Shown piece by piece: positions 8,956 to 20,605 of a DNA stretch of 64,000 nucleotides (position 1 is its first letter; every line of letters starts with the position of its first letter). A program made the translations under genes and the position numbers. Source of the stretch: Heterohyrax brucei (lineage: Eukaryota; Chordata; Mammalia; Hyracoidea; Procaviidae); NCBI GenBank assembly GCA_028571685.1, contig CM053143.1, forward strand, positions 194,749,829 to 194,813,828, in the 5' to 3' direction. The notes beneath the pieces were generated by a model. That model was not told where the DNA came from. It was given only the letters and a program-made list of their open reading frames with translations, and did not search any database.

Positions 8956-8989
8956 CATGTCCTTGAAGAAAAAGTTTGCCGTCCTTAAA

Positions 8990-9950
8990 CTGTCGACGTC
9001 AGACAATCCCAATTAAAATCTCAAATTGACTTAGTTATTACTTTCATCGTATCAACTTTTGGACTTCTAGCCTCTAAAGCACGAGAAAATAAATGACTGT
9101 TGCTCAAGCCACCCCATGGCGATGCTCCTGTCACAGCAGCAGATGACAGAGACAGGAGCTGAACTAGGCCTCCCTAGGATCCGTTTTTGCCTTTTATAAA
9201 AATCTCCGGTGGGAGGCGCGGTGCACATTCCTTGCTTTGCTGTTGTGGAGATTTCCATCCCACTCTCGGGCTGGGAGGGAGAACCCTCAGTTCTTATGTT
9301 CTCCATCCCCTTTCCCGGTAGGCCTGAGCAACATCTGAAAGCCATCGTCGCAGAAATAGCATGGACAAAGGATGGCTGGGAGGCCAGGTGGGTCGGACAG
9401 TGGGGCTTCCAGCACGAGGTGGCAGGTGGTGGAGACGGAGCAAGGGAGAGTGGAAGGAGAAGGTGGCCTGGCCAGTGAGAGAGCAGGAGGGCTGGACCCC
9501 TTGGAATGCTGATTGGACCGTCATTAGGTCACGCCATGAAAACCTCTCCTCTGGTCACCTGGAAGAGCCTCTGGGACCTGTCCTCATTCCTGAGCTGTCT
9601 GCCTTCTGTGTCCCTGTTCCACTGTGAGCTTCTACTGGGCGGGGAAGGGACTTAGGGTCTGTTCTGCCCCTGACCTTCAGTCCAGCACTGGTCCCTGGTT
9701 ACCATGGAGCATTCCTCAGGGTTGGGCTTTGCCTGCTGTCCCCAGCTGCTCCAGCCCACAATGGGAGTGCAGCCGTAGGGCACAGACGCTTCCCAGAAAC
9801 GGCTGCTGACTGTGCTTCTAATGAGCCCTCCACCCCGCGGCCTCGAGCTATCCTATCTGCTGTTTCTCCATTCTCTGTAGAGCGGAACTGAATTCTCAGG
9901 AGAAGGAGAGAGAGAGAGAGGTGGTCTTCTCACGGGCTAAGGGGACTGAG
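8990..9950. other. No gene or repeat recognised
   Basis: Moderately GC-rich, single-copy-looking sequence with short chance frames only. A brief (GA)n run lies at 9899-9920. Confidence 0.5.
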
Positions 9951-9953
9951 TCT

Positions 9954-10085
9954 GTTTCATAGTCCTCCCAGCAGAAACTGTGGCTACTTCTTATGTAAAT
10001 TAATCTTGAATAATTGTCTAAAAACTGATGACTTAAGATCATTATTCATGCATTTGCAACGTGAAGATCAAGGTTTTGCAAGATT
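9954..10085. other. AT-rich candidate conserved non-coding element
   Basis: An island of homeodomain-like words (gtaaattaat, gaataatt, cattattcatgcat) sits in GC-richer flanks and resembles no repeat in the window. Conservation cannot be measured here. Confidence 0.3.
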
Positions 10086-10469
10086 CTTTCATCCACCCAG
10101 CATTTGAGGAGGTTTGGGGAGCAGAACACCCGCTCTGCACCAACCTCATTCAGGTGCAAAGGTGCTGGGATGTGTGGACCAGGCTCCTGTCCTCAGACAC
10201 GCAGTCACCATGGAGACAGACAGAGACACAGATGAAGGTGCCGGGGTGGGGTGAGTCCAGAGACTGGACTGGGGGGAGGCTCTGGGGAGCAGGGGAGAGG
10301 AGAGAGGGAGAGGCCCCTAACACTCGCGTTGTTCCCACGTTCCAGTCTGCACCCCTGCCTCTGCGCTCAAGGACTCCCCACGCCTCTCTCTTTGAGAGGA
10401 GAGTCTCCTCAGTCTTCATCACCTCACTGCATGCATCCTACTTTGCACTGGAACCCGGAAGGCGCTTCT

Positions 10470-10565
10470 CTCTGCCCTCCTAAAACCTCTACCCATTGCT
10501 GGATGCCCAGCTCAGGTGCTTCCTCTTATGGGAAGCCTTCATCTGAACCAGGTTCTGTGCTTGCA
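10470..10565 (+). mobile_element. L2 fragment
   Basis: 'gcccagctcaggtgcttcc' and 'gggaagccttcatctgaacc' follow the L2 3' block in which CCAGCTCAAATGCCACC precedes GGAAGCCTTCC. Confidence 0.55.
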
Positions 10566-10804
10566 AGCACCAGAAACCAATCCTGACTAACCAGGCAAGG
10601 AGCTCCCTAGAAGACCACCGAGGACCTGAAGGACTTGGGGAAGGGCTGGAGACCACGCTTTGGTAGGGAGGACACTGACCCAACTCCAGGTGCCCCCCTC
10701 CCAGACTTTGGGGAGAGAGAATCTGCCTCTTGGGTGTTGAGTCTGTGCTGACCCATGGTGCTGGGGGAAGGTGGGGAGGGCCACAGAACAGCAGACCCAC
10801 CAGA

Positions 10805-12107
10805 AGTGACCCAAACAAACCACAACCAGTTGCCAACCTGTACATCTATGGTCAACTGATTTTTGACAAGGAGCTAAGTTCATTTAGGAGGGGGAAAGAG
10901 AGTCTTTTAAATAAATAGTGCTGGGGAAAGTAGATTTCCACAGGCAGAAAAATGAAACAGGATTCTTGCTTCATACCACGCACAGTTCAAAATGGATTAA
11001 AGGCCTAATTGTACAAATCCAAACCATGAAATTCTCATAAGAACAAGTGGGCACAATCCTGTCAGGCCAACTTTCAATAACGGATTATCCGATGCAGTAG
11101 CAACAGCAAGCGGCAGAGGATAAAATAAATATGTGACGCCTCACAGAGATTAAAAACTTGTGTTCATCAAAAGACTTAACCAAAAAAGTGAAAAGATACG
11201 CTACTGACTGGGAGAATATCATTGGAAACCACATAACGGGAAGAATCCAATAATCAAAACACCTCTGAAACTTTAACAACTTAATGCCAAAAAAACAACT
11301 CGATCACAAAATGGGCAAAGGACTTAAACGCAAACTTCACCAGGGGACATTCAAATGGCCACCAAACACAAGAAAAGATGCCTGGATCGTCAGTCATCCA
11401 CTAGAAGCAAATCAAAAACCACAGTGAGATGTCATTTCACCCCCTCTAGAATAACTACGCTAAAAAAATTAACAATAATAACAAATATTGGTAAGGATGT
11501 GGGAAATTGGAACCTTGATCAGTTGCTGGTGAGAATGCAAAATGGTACAGTTATGGCAGAAAACAGTGTGGCACTGCCTCTAAAAGCTAAATATAGAACT
11601 GCCACTTGACCCAGCAATTCCACTTCTAGGTATATACCCCAAAGACTGGAAGCAGAGGCTCAGACGGAGACCTGTGCACTTTTCACAGCAGCCGAAAGGT
11701 GTGGACAGCCTGAGACCCCAGCCGCGGGTGGATGGGTAAAGCAGAGGTGGACCGTGCACACGCAGGCTGTCACTCACCCAGGAGGGGAAGGAAGCCTGGA
11801 GAGACGCGGGAGCAGGGGTGGGACCATAGGACTTCACGCCATGCGGAATCGGTCGGTCACAGAAGGACAAAGGCTGCATGACTTCAGTTACATAAAAAGA
11901 CGAGAGACCAAGGTACAAGGACCAAAAATGGTTCATGGTCACCAGAGGTGGAAGGGAGGGGGAGAGTGGCTATGGGGAGAGAAAAATCAGTGACGGAAGG
12001 TGAGGCTGCACAGCCGGTCGCTGTAATCGCCGTCAGTAAGTTGTACACTTGTAAAAAGCTGAAGTGGCAAAAGTTGTGTGATAACAGCAACGACAAAAAA
12101 AAAAAAA
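10805..12107 (+). pseudogene. L1 ORF2 3' end, 3'UTR and poly(A), dead
   Basis: L1 landmarks appear in order: 'ttgacaaggagctaagttc', 'atggattaaaggcc', 'gacattcaaatggccacc', 'agtgagatgtcatttcacc', 'cagcaattccacttctagg', then the 3'UTR ('ggttcatggtcaccagagg') and an A14 tail at 12094-12107. The ORF2 C-terminus is shredded by stops. It is an older-looking mammalian L1 with a long poly(A). Confidence 0.85.
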
Positions 12108-12119
12108 AGTAGCTGCTGA

Positions 12120-12685
12120 GGCTGCTCACATACAGTCAGACACTTCATGGGACCTGGTTCCTTGGTTTGCAGGTTTGGGGTCACGGTTTCACAGGAAATC
12201 ACCGTTTACTGGCCTAATAAAGTGTTTAGTACTTCTGTTCTACTTCCTGGTTCAGTGCTAGTGCCTGGGGTCTTATAAGCTTGTAAGCGGCTATCCAAGG
12301 CACCGCTGGTCTCTATCCATCTGGGACAACACAGGGAGAAGGAGAGCCAGGAGGGGGAGGGGAACAGGGAGTGTGTGTCAATTTGCTCCACAAGCAACTG
12401 CTTCCTTTTCCATGAGACCTGGACAACTGGATGGCACCCAGCTACCATTAGTTACTGAACATTTTGATCAAAGATTGCATAGAAGAATCCTGATCAAAAG
12501 GGGGATGATGCAGAACCAATTTCCAAATTCTCATTGATTCCAACTTTCTGGAGCCGTGGAGGGTGCATGTACCCTTGGAACTATTGCCTTGATGTAATCC
12601 TTAAATATTAAAAATATCCTCTGAAGACTTCTTGAAATCAAAGAACAGTTTAGCTTCACAAGTAAAAGGTCTGCTTTGAGCATTA
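12120..12685 (+). mobile_element. L1 3'UTR, left part
   Basis: It belongs to the same afrotherian L1 3'UTR as 5465-5579/7689-8100, with 'gcctggggtcttataagc', 'ccatgagacctggacaac' and 'tggagccgtggagggtgc'. It is split by a mariner-derived MITE and resumes at 13250. Confidence 0.78.
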
Positions 12686-13249
12686 TGAGGACAGCCAACT
12701 AAGTTTGTGATCTCATCCTAGAAAAAGTGCTGCGCACCTCACTGCTGAGTATCACCATGGTGTCCTTCAAAGGACTCCCCTCAGGAAGCTGTGTCCTGAC
12801 ACCAGTGCCTAGTCCGCCCTTCAAAGCAATGTTGAAACTCTTTTTCTCAAACAGCCATCACGGCTGTCATCATACTACCTTTGATGTCCTGAATGTCATC
12901 CAAACGTCTTCCTTTCATATTTCTTTTATCCTGAGGCAAAGAAAAAAGTCTTTGGGGGTCAGATCAGGTGAGTAGGGAAGGTGTTCCAATACAGATTTTT
13001 GTTTACTGGCTAAAAACTCCCTCAAAGAAAACTACACAATTAAGTCTGTGAACTTGCCACCATGCCATCATGCACAGTGGCTGTTCCAAATGCATTCCAA
13101 AATTGCTCTGAAGGGTGGACTTGGTGCTGGCGTCAGCACGTAGGTTCCCAAAGGGAGCGCGTGGAAGGTGACCATAGGGACATTCAACAACAATGTCCAG
13201 AGCACTTAGAACAGTTCAGTGGGCAGATTGAACTGTCAGACCTCTTTTG
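12686..13249 (-). mobile_element. Mariner-derived palindromic MITE, copy 1
   Basis: A TA target precedes the element (12684-12685), whose ends (tgaggacagccaactaagt; gaactgtcagacct) match copy 2 at 35325-35885. The minus strand encodes the end of a mariner transposase around PDLTPKDFF, the third catalytic-Asp region of D,D34D mariners. The last roughly 180 bp is an inverted copy of the first 180 bp, flanking a unique middle with an internal TIR-like word (acaattaagtctgtgaac). Confidence 0.85.
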
Positions 13250-13490
13250 TAGGCTCTCTTAAGAACTAGTCCATATAGGATCAACAGTAACTGGAAAGAT
13301 TAGACAAGAAGCTTCAGGGGCAGGGATTTATGTAATAGGGTAACAACTCGGAAAAGGAAGGGGTGGGGGGCTGCACAGCCTGAGGAATGTAGCGAAAGTT
13401 GCTCAATTGCACGAGTAAAGACTGTTGCATTGGTGCAGACTTTGCTGTGCGCATTCTTGACAACAAAAAAATTAGTAAAAATTTAAAGAA
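13250..13490 (+). mobile_element. L1 3'UTR, right part
   Basis: It resumes with 'cttaagaactagtccatat', 'aaagattagacaagaagc' and 'ctgaggaatgtagcg', parallel to 7855-8080, and ends in an A-rich stretch (ttagtaaaaatttaaag). Confidence 0.78.
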
Positions 13491-13497
13491 AACCAGT

Positions 13498-13702
13498 CAT
13501 AAACCAGATGCCTTCAAGTTAGCCTTGACCCGTGGTGACCTCAAGTGTGCCAGGGCAGAACTGTGCTCTGTAGGGTCTTGGTGAGTGATTTCTTGACTTA
13601 GATCTCAAGGCCCTTCTTTCAAAGGACCTCTGGGCGTCTCAACCCTCCAGTCTCTGGCTCAGCAGGCAGGTGGGCTAACCACAGGCAGCACCCAGGGGCT
13701 CT
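13498..13702 (-). mobile_element. AfroSINE variant, minus
   Basis: A diverged copy with the longer middle ('cccttctttcaaaggacctc') seen also at 21745-21922. The tail word 'gacccgtggtgacctcaag' and the head 'ggctaaccacaggcagcac' are recognisable. Confidence 0.65.
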
Positions 13703-16525
13703 TTTTCTCTCTGGTGCCAGAGAACCCTTGGCCTGTTGCAAGGGGGACAGCTGCTACACCCCTGGGCCCCAGGCCGAGCCTCTCTGCTCTGACTCCCATT
13801 TGTCAGCAAACCGACTTTCTCGTGGCCCCAAGCAGAAGCGGCTGTAGGGTGCCCTCGGCCACAGCCTCCAGCCCACAGACACCCTCAGACCTAATTGCGC
13901 GGTGCCTGCTTTGAAGGACGAGCCTTCCCACAGTTGGGACCCTGATGTAGGCAAGGCCCCCTCCAACCTGTCATCAGTAATTGAGGGCGAATTAATACTA
14001 CTAAGCAGAGTCTCATGGAGAGGGGTGGGCATGAGAAACGGGACGGCCAGCAGGACCTGCGGCCCTCTGCCGGCTTTGAATTCTGCTGATGGAGCTCATG
14101 GGACATTGGGCAGAAACCTGATCCCCAGCTAATTGCAGGGGCAGCTTTTCCCAGGGCCCTCCTGCCCTGGTCCCTGCCACACTGTGTGTTCCACCTGTCT
14201 GCATGTAACTTCTCACACCCCCAGCACATGAAAGGGGTGCAGTGGGGGAATACCCCCGTGCCCCGTTCCGAGCGCCCTACCGCCAGCCCGCGGCCCGCAG
14301 CCCCTGTTTGGAGAAAGCTTCCTAGTCTCCTCACGTCTTTCCCCTCTCATCCTGCTGCCACGCAGCACCCCAGGCCACCCCTCGGGCCTCCGGGGGGCCC
14401 ACACTGGGGTTACTGGCTGTGGATTTGGCACCAGTGTGTGGCAACCCACGGACTACATTGCTGCAGCCGGAGCCAGGCCCACAGTGATGGTCACGCGTGA
14501 GCCCACTGTCACAGCCGCTGGGCCAGTCCCTCTCCCTGGGGGGTCTCCCTCACCCCTTCAAGTCTGGATTTCAATCCCTGTCTGCTGTGCCTGGGCTGGT
14601 TCTCGGCCCTCTCGGGGTGCCCTGGGGGAACAAGACGCAGTGCCCTCCAGCCTGTGAACAAGCCCTGGAGAAGAGGAGGTCGAGGCCTGACCCCTGCCCT
14701 TGCGGCAACCTGGCTTAACTTCCTGTCATCTCAGAAAGGAACGACACTTCAGTGCAGTGAGGACTGACCACCTCAGCCCCCAACCACAGCCCACCAGCCA
14801 GCCGTGGTGGGATTCATGTTGCAGGGGTCCTTCCACCTCTGTCATCCAGGACGGAGCAGGAGGTGGAAGAGATAAAACCACAATTTTTAAAGGCAGACAC
14901 ACCTTGCCCGGACCTTCTCCAAGCCCTCTTCTTTGTCTGACCCTCAGGAGATGTGAAGTGGGTGACACCAAGCCCTCTGAGCTTGGTGACAGGGGATAGA
15001 CATCAAGTGGTCTGCTCCAGGACACGCGAACTGGACAGGAGAAGCGTAGTTTCGCCCCACATCCGCAGCTCTTTCCAAAAGCAAATTCAGCAGGATGCTA
15101 CCAGATAGGAAATTCCAGAAGTTTCTAGAAGACTCTGCCTCTCCCACTGAGGGCCAGGCACAACCCACTGGAGATGACAAGGTGAGTTTGTAGCCCCAGT
15201 TTTTGTGGGCTTCTGATGGGGTCTTATGGAAAGATCTAGAACACAGGCTGGTCAGAGTGGCTGAAGGGTCAAGACTTGAGGGTGTGAGACGTACCTTGTG
15301 GCTAAGAGGACAAGGGCCATCAGGAAGGCAGCTTGCAGCTCAGGAGGAGGTGGCCTGGGGTGGAGGCACCCCTTTGAGAGCAGTGAGCCCCTGCCACTAG
15401 GAACAGCCTCCTGGGGTGCCCTGGAGCAGGCTGTGTCCCTAAGCACCCCCATGATATCCCGCCCCCCTGTCCCCATGCTGCGAGGTCTCCTTGGGTGTGC
15501 ATGCCCGATCCCTGGCCCATGACAGCCTTCCTCTTTAGCACATGGGCCCCTCAAGTCCCAGATGGGTGGCCTTTGCCAGGTGCTCTGTGCTCACCATGGG
15601 TTCACAAGTGCTTCCTGCCCTCTTCTCATGTGTGCGTGTCTCTGTGTGTGCACATACACGCAAACAGACACACAGGCTCCCACATGCTTCCCAGGCTTAG
15701 CCCCCACTGACATGTACCACCACTATGCTGGGGCTGGACACTGGCAGGTCCCACTGTGGGGCATCACAGAGAGGACTGGGGTAATGCCAGCCTCAGTGAG
15801 CGTGGGGATGACTAGACGGATGGATGGGCAGAGACTTAATCTTGATGCAGTGTCCTGGGGATGTCCTGGGGTAGGAGGGCCCAGCATCAGCATAAGAGAT
15901 TGGTCCCACTCATTCCTGGGGAGGGGACCAGGATTCAGGATACAGTGGATGCTGAAAAACACCCCCAGCCTGGTCATGCTGACCACCTGTCTCATTTATT
16001 ACATGGGGAAACTGAGGCATGAGGGCCACACCCCTCAGGATGGTATGGTGGTCACAGCTGATGGGCCAGCATCCTAGTCTCTTCCACACAGGGCTCCTGT
16101 GGATGGCACAGGCTCCTTCTCCCTTCCCCCTCCCCCCTGGAGCCCCCATCAGAGGACCCACCAGGTCTGAAGGGCAAATGCAGCCTCCTCTTCTTCTGCT
16201 GGAGGTGAGCTGTGAACAGAGCCCTGGGCCTCCTAGCAGCCAGGGCGACTCATGCACTCAGAAAGGTCACAATCAAGTGCAGCGGTTGTCAGCCTCTTTC
16301 GGACCCTGACACCCAAACAGGGGCTTAGAAAGAGGCCTCGGCAGTACTCAGGACTCCACATGGTGTCCTGGGGTGGGGGGTGCTGGCCGCTCCCTGGACT
16401 TGGAGAACGGGACCGTCTCATGTCCGCACACGCACAAGCCAGGTAGTCACCGCACGCTGCTGTGTGCTCAGGGTGCCGGTGTGCTGAGCAGTGCTGTGTG
16501 GCTGAGCACGAAGGCCCGCCAGGTG
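13703..16525. other. GC-rich stretch without a gene
   Basis: No protein-like frame is supported: frames up to 171 aa (15562-16077) overlap opposing frames and have no recognisable domain. An AT-rich island (ttgagggcgaattaatac, about 13975-14000) and short CA words near 15650 are the only texture. A faint MIR-like block lies near 15990-16030. Confidence 0.5.
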
Positions 16526-16529
16526 GGGA

Positions 16530-16567
16530 AGGGGCGCCGACCGGGCGCCGACCGGGCGCCGACCGGG
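16530..16567. repeat. 11-bp tandem repeat, three and a half units
   Basis: Unit ggcgccgaccg repeats three times with a partial fourth. The array is CpG-dense within otherwise CpG-poor sequence. Confidence 0.9.
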
Positions 16568-16789
16568 CAGCTGTGCCTCCCAACTCCCAGCCTGTCATCA
16601 CGTCTCCAGGGCCAGACAGGAGGCTGTGGTCAGGAAGGGACACCATGGCTGACATAGTGGTGGGTTGCCCCTTGTGCAGACCCCAACCCCAGCTCCCCTG
16701 GGGTACTGGAGCTGGAACAACCTGGCAGCGCAGCCCACTGGCTGGGACGGGAGGGGCTCAGACAGGGCTGTGGGTGACTTCCTAATCCC

Positions 16790-16890
16790 CATAATAATCC
16801 TCTGATGGGGTTATCACCCCCATTATGCAGACGGGAAAGCTGAGATGGTTCAAGTACTGTCCAAGGCACGTGAGCGAGGGGGCCATGGCT
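16790..16890 (-). mobile_element. MIR SINE fragment
   Basis: 'cataataatcctctgatgg' and 'cccccattatgcagac' followed by a gaaagctgag word give the reverse MIR core (ATTATCCCCATTTTACAGATGAGGAAACTGAG). Confidence 0.7.
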
Positions 16891-17868
16891 CCTGTTCTGC
16901 CCGGCTATCTCCAGAGGTGGCATTCGGGACCCTGCACCTTTGTCACTTTGTAAAGCTGTTGACTTGACCATTACATAGAAAACAAAGCAAGCCAGACCTA
17001 AGGAACTAAGTGCTGAGGTGGAAAGAGACGCAGAGTAGGATGTTTTAATATGGTCACTCTCAGATGAGCTGGTTAGGGGCAGCCCAGGACACCAGTCCCA
17101 CCCAGAGCCTGGCCCTTCCGCCCAGTTCTCCAGTTCTCTGGCCTGAAGTCACTTTAGCGTGGTAAGTGCAGGCCGCCTCACTGGAGTCCTCGGCCTCCAG
17201 GAGCCCCTCAAGGCTCCCAGTCTCTGCACCCCACAGAGGAGAAGCCCATCCCAGCTCTCTGCTCATTTGTAGAGCAGAGACGATAGACGTTATCCAAGTC
17301 CAGTGGTGGTCAGAGTCCTCTGATCTGGCTCTCTGCCCTGGGAACACCCCTCCCCAGTAGCTCTGCAGTCCACTGGGGTAGGGTGGGGGGAGGATGTTGT
17401 CCCCTCCATGCCACGTAATAACATACATGGCCCAAGTCTGAGATGTCACTTTAAGGACGCGCCTGACCCAGGCCTTGGTGCTACAGTGGCATCGTATGAA
17501 GGCTGGGCAGTGGGGAAGGGAGACGGAGGAAGAACGAAGGCCTGTGAGCTGCGGTGCTGGCGAAGAATATGGAATGTGCCAGGACTGATGCCTACAGAGT
17601 GACCCCCCGGCAGCCTTTCTGTTCCACAGGTCTCCACGCAGTGCAGCCAAGCTGAGGGGAGGGCCACCGACAACTCGTTATTCCATTTCCACAAATAAAC
17701 GTAATTTTAAATGTCAGTCTAAGATTGCCATCCCCCTTCCTCAAGCCCCTCGGGGTCCCTGCCTTGTCTGTGCTACTTCTAGGTGCTGGTGTAGGGCCTT
17801 GCCCCTTCAGCTCTCCTCCCCCACAACACACATACTACTCCACTGTCATAGGATCTGATTTCAGTGCT
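16891..17868. other. No gene recognised
   Basis: Frames on both strands (for example 196 aa at 17060-17650 minus) have no recognisable domain and overlap each other. A short AT-rich patch lies at 17665-17725. Confidence 0.5.
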
Positions 17869-17869
17869 C

Positions 17870-18245
17870 CTCTGAGCTCACCTCAGGACCTTTGCACATG
17901 CCCCTCACCTGCCTGGAACACGCTGCACCCTTGTGCATCCCCACCGTGCGCTGGTCCAGTGGGACCTACAGAACCCCCTCCCCTCGTGAGCGTCTTGTAG
18001 CCCCCTCCCCTGGATGAGGTCTCTGTGATGTTCCTTTTCCAGAAGACTCCCGACTCCTCCCCACACCTCCAGATCAGACCCAGGGAGCCCCTTCCTGTTG
18101 TCCCCCAATGAGGCTTCTGCATATCTTTCTGCTCTACCATGAGCTCCATGAGTCTAGTGTCAGCTCTGTCCTAGGGTCTTGGTGCCTGGCACAAGGTCCA
18201 GCTCAAAGTGGGGGCTCATTTCTGAAGGAAGACCCCTTTCTCCAA
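17870..18245 (+). mobile_element. L2 3' end
   Basis: Landmarks in order: 'cctcaggacctttgcacatg', 'cctgcctggaacacgctgc', 'catgagctccatgag', 'ggtgcctggcacaaggtcc'. The span and order match the mammalian L2 3' region. Confidence 0.75.
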
Positions 18246-18795
18246 GACGGGTGGGTCTGCTGTTCCGGCGGTCTGCAGGGTTCTCAGTATTCTTCACCGA
18301 CAGCCCAGTTCAGATGCACCCCTTCCCCCTCGGTCTTCCTTTCTCTCTGCCCAGCTTCTGCACACGTTCGAGGAGAATGAAGCCACCATGGCTCAGGTCA
18401 GAAGCCGACAGCTGGAAACCAGGAAGCGCTGCCCCATGGAGGGGTCCGCCTCCAACCTGCTGTGTATGCACCTCTCTGGACCAAGAGGACAAAGGCTCGC
18501 CTCCACCGCCGGGGTCCCCATCTGCAGAGGGGCCACGACCCCAGAGGCCACAACACAGCCTGGCACATGACCAGCCAGGATAGTCTTTTTCCAGGATAGG
18601 CTCTGGAAGAACTGGTAGAAGGGTCTCAGGTGGGAAAGTTTCTGGAAAGGCAGAAAACAGCAGGGACAGAGACCTAGAAGCCAAGCATGCTGGAGGTAGC
18701 TCATGTCAGCTGGCAGGGGCTGACTGTGGGAATCTGTGCCCAGTGGCCTCAACTCAGTGACAGTGTGATGCTGGAGAAGTGTTCACAGAAGAGAG
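18246..18795. other. No gene or repeat recognised
   Basis: GC-rich single-copy-looking sequence with short overlapping frames only. Confidence 0.45.
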
Positions 18796-18796
18796 G

Positions 18797-18970
18797 ATGG
18801 GTGGATGGGTGGATGGGTGGACATACACAGAGGTAGATAGATGATGGATAGGCAGGTAGGTAGGTAGATAAACAGGCAGACAGACTGACAGTGAGACAGA
18901 CAGACAACAAATAGTGGGTAGGTGGGTAGATGGTCAGACACATGGACAGGTTGATAGACAGGAGAGACAA
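18797..18970. repeat. GGAT/TAGA/CAGA degenerate tetranucleotide tract
   Basis: Consecutive runs of gatgggtg, gtaggtag, tagataga and cagacaga. They create the repetitive C-terminus of a 312-aa minus frame (18749-19687) that is not a gene. Confidence 0.85.
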
Positions 18971-19685
18971 AACAAGGGAGCTGGGCAGGGCACTGCTGTG
19001 TCCGTCAGGGTCTCCCTGGCTGATTTCCAGAGGCAGCCCAGCAGGCCTTTTCTCTGGGTCTGGCTGCGTCTGGAAGCTCTGTGGAAACAAACCCATCGTG
19101 GGTGACCCCGTGTCTGAAGTACCAGTGGCCACCACAGCGCGCCAGGCCGACGAGCGAGGGGGAGTAGTTACACCACAGCAATGGTCAGAAGCCGAGGCTG
19201 CTTTTCCTCCTGGGGGGCTGCTCTGGCTCCCGGCTGCCTGGAACCAGGAAGTGTGCTGACTACAGAGAAAGGTAGCTGTCGTGGAGTGACGGCGGGGGTC
19301 TGGGTTGGCCTGAGACGTACTATGCCAGTCTGTGTGCTCTTCTCCCTGGAGCGCGCGGGCACTGCTGTCGTCGGACCCCCAAAGGCATCCTAATTCCAGA
19401 TGTGCTGAGTCCACCTCCCGCTGCCCTGGCCAGCCCCTGCCAGCACTGCTGACCCGCAGTCCCCCCGCACCTGGAGGGCACAGCACCCACCCCGTCACTG
19501 CAGCAGTCACCCTTCCCGCCCTCCCGGCCCGCCTCTGCTCGTGTGTCTGTAGGCACTCCCCAGCCGTGAGAACTTCCCAGCTGAACTTCATCAGGGCTGA
19601 ACTCAGCATCCCTCCAAGACACTTCGGATTTTTTTTAAAAAAAAAGCAGAAAAGGGAGTGAAAAAACCACCTGAGCAGGCACTTC
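18971..19685. other. No gene recognised
   Basis: GC-rich single-copy sequence, with a short A/T run at 19630-19645. Confidence 0.45.
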
Positions 19686-19689
19686 ACAA

Positions 19690-20155
19690 TTATCCTTTGA
19701 AATTAGAATATTCAAGCAGCTGTTTCTGTTTTCATCCTGCCCTGTTCTCTCTCTCCAATCCCGAGAAATTAGTCCTAAAGTCATTATTCACCTAATCACG
19801 CTAATAGTCTCACATCCGATCTGCCCTCTGTCCAGACGGGAGGGTTCCCCACGTATGTCAGCACACTTCCTTCCCGCCGATCCATAATTAAGTGGCATCT
19901 GTTCTAATACAAGTTAAACATCGCAGTTGACTTTATTTTCTTTCTGCTGCTCCTCGGGGTCCCGGGACCGGGAGATAAAGTGAAACACATTTGCTTCCGA
20001 GGAGGAGGAGGGGACAGGGGACTGCCTCTCTGGAAACATGGCCCATCAATCATAACTGATTACAAATTCGTCACCTTGAATCAATTTCTGTTCACAAGTT
20101 CAAAGGGCGCTGCGAGCTCGGGGCTATCGGGGACGCTCTACATGTGGAGAGGATT
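19690..20155. other. Candidate conserved non-coding element / enhancer
   Basis: A repeat-free block rich in developmental transcription-factor words: cctttgaa, cagctg, cctaatcacgctaat, cataattaag, gagataaag, catcaatcataactgatt and ttgaatcaattt. Its AT-rich, motif-dense texture contrasts with GC-rich flanks and with transposon debris. Being an enhancer is inference. Confidence 0.4.
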
Positions 20156-20290
20156 AGCGCTTGATCGAAGGCCTCCCTGGGACGGGGAGGCGGGTCCGGG
20201 GCGCGGGCGGGGGGCAGGGGCGGTTGGCGACACGGATCGTATTAACCTTCAAAAGTGGGCCCTCCACGCGGCGTGGAACTCAGACCTAGG
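20156..20290. other. Small CpG-dense patch
   Basis: G+C-rich with clustered CpG ('ggcgggtccggggcgcggg', 'ccacgcggcg'). It is too short for a standard CpG island but directly abuts the candidate enhancer at 19690-20155. Confidence 0.4.
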
Positions 20291-20464
20291 GCTCCCTCGG
20301 AGTCCACAGTGGGGGCGTCTGGCTGGGGAGGTTCCCACACACCTCAGGGTGGGAGGAGAGGGAGAACCAAAAATCATCGTGTGCAGCTTAGTCAAATCGC
20401 CTGGCAATGGAACTTCTGAGATCCAGAATTTTCTTTAAAACAATTGTCTTGAAGGAGGCTAGGT

Positions 20465-20605
20465 AGAATGTTTGTGTGTGCATGTGTGTGTGCGTGCATG
20501 CATGTGTGTGTGTGTGTGTGCTCGCACGTGAGAGAGCAAAAGAAAGAGAGAGAGAGAAGAAAGGAGAAGGAGAAAAGTGGGAGACAGACAGACAGACACA
20601 GAGCG
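20465..20605. repeat. (TG)n then (GA)n and (CAGA)n microsatellites
   Basis: A TG tract interrupted by CA (20468-20522) runs into gagagaaagaga and gacagacagacag. Confidence 0.9.

Larger units (their letters stand above)
8205..8985 (+). mobile_element. hAT-type DNA transposon remnant, twice interrupted
   Basis: Pieces 'gaaagttttattggaacata', 'ttactggcccacagccatgc', 'gccaagctgaaaatatt' and 'agaaaaagtttgccg' lie in the order of a non-autonomous hAT/Charlie-like mammalian repeat. It is split by an AfroSINE (8283-8445) and an LTR (8555-8955). A related copy lies at 42040-42250. Confidence 0.6.

Noticed and set aside
18749-19687. 312-aa minus-strand frame
   Set aside because: One end is a translated tetranucleotide repeat, the rest has no recognisable domain, and it overlaps opposing frames in GC-rich DNA.
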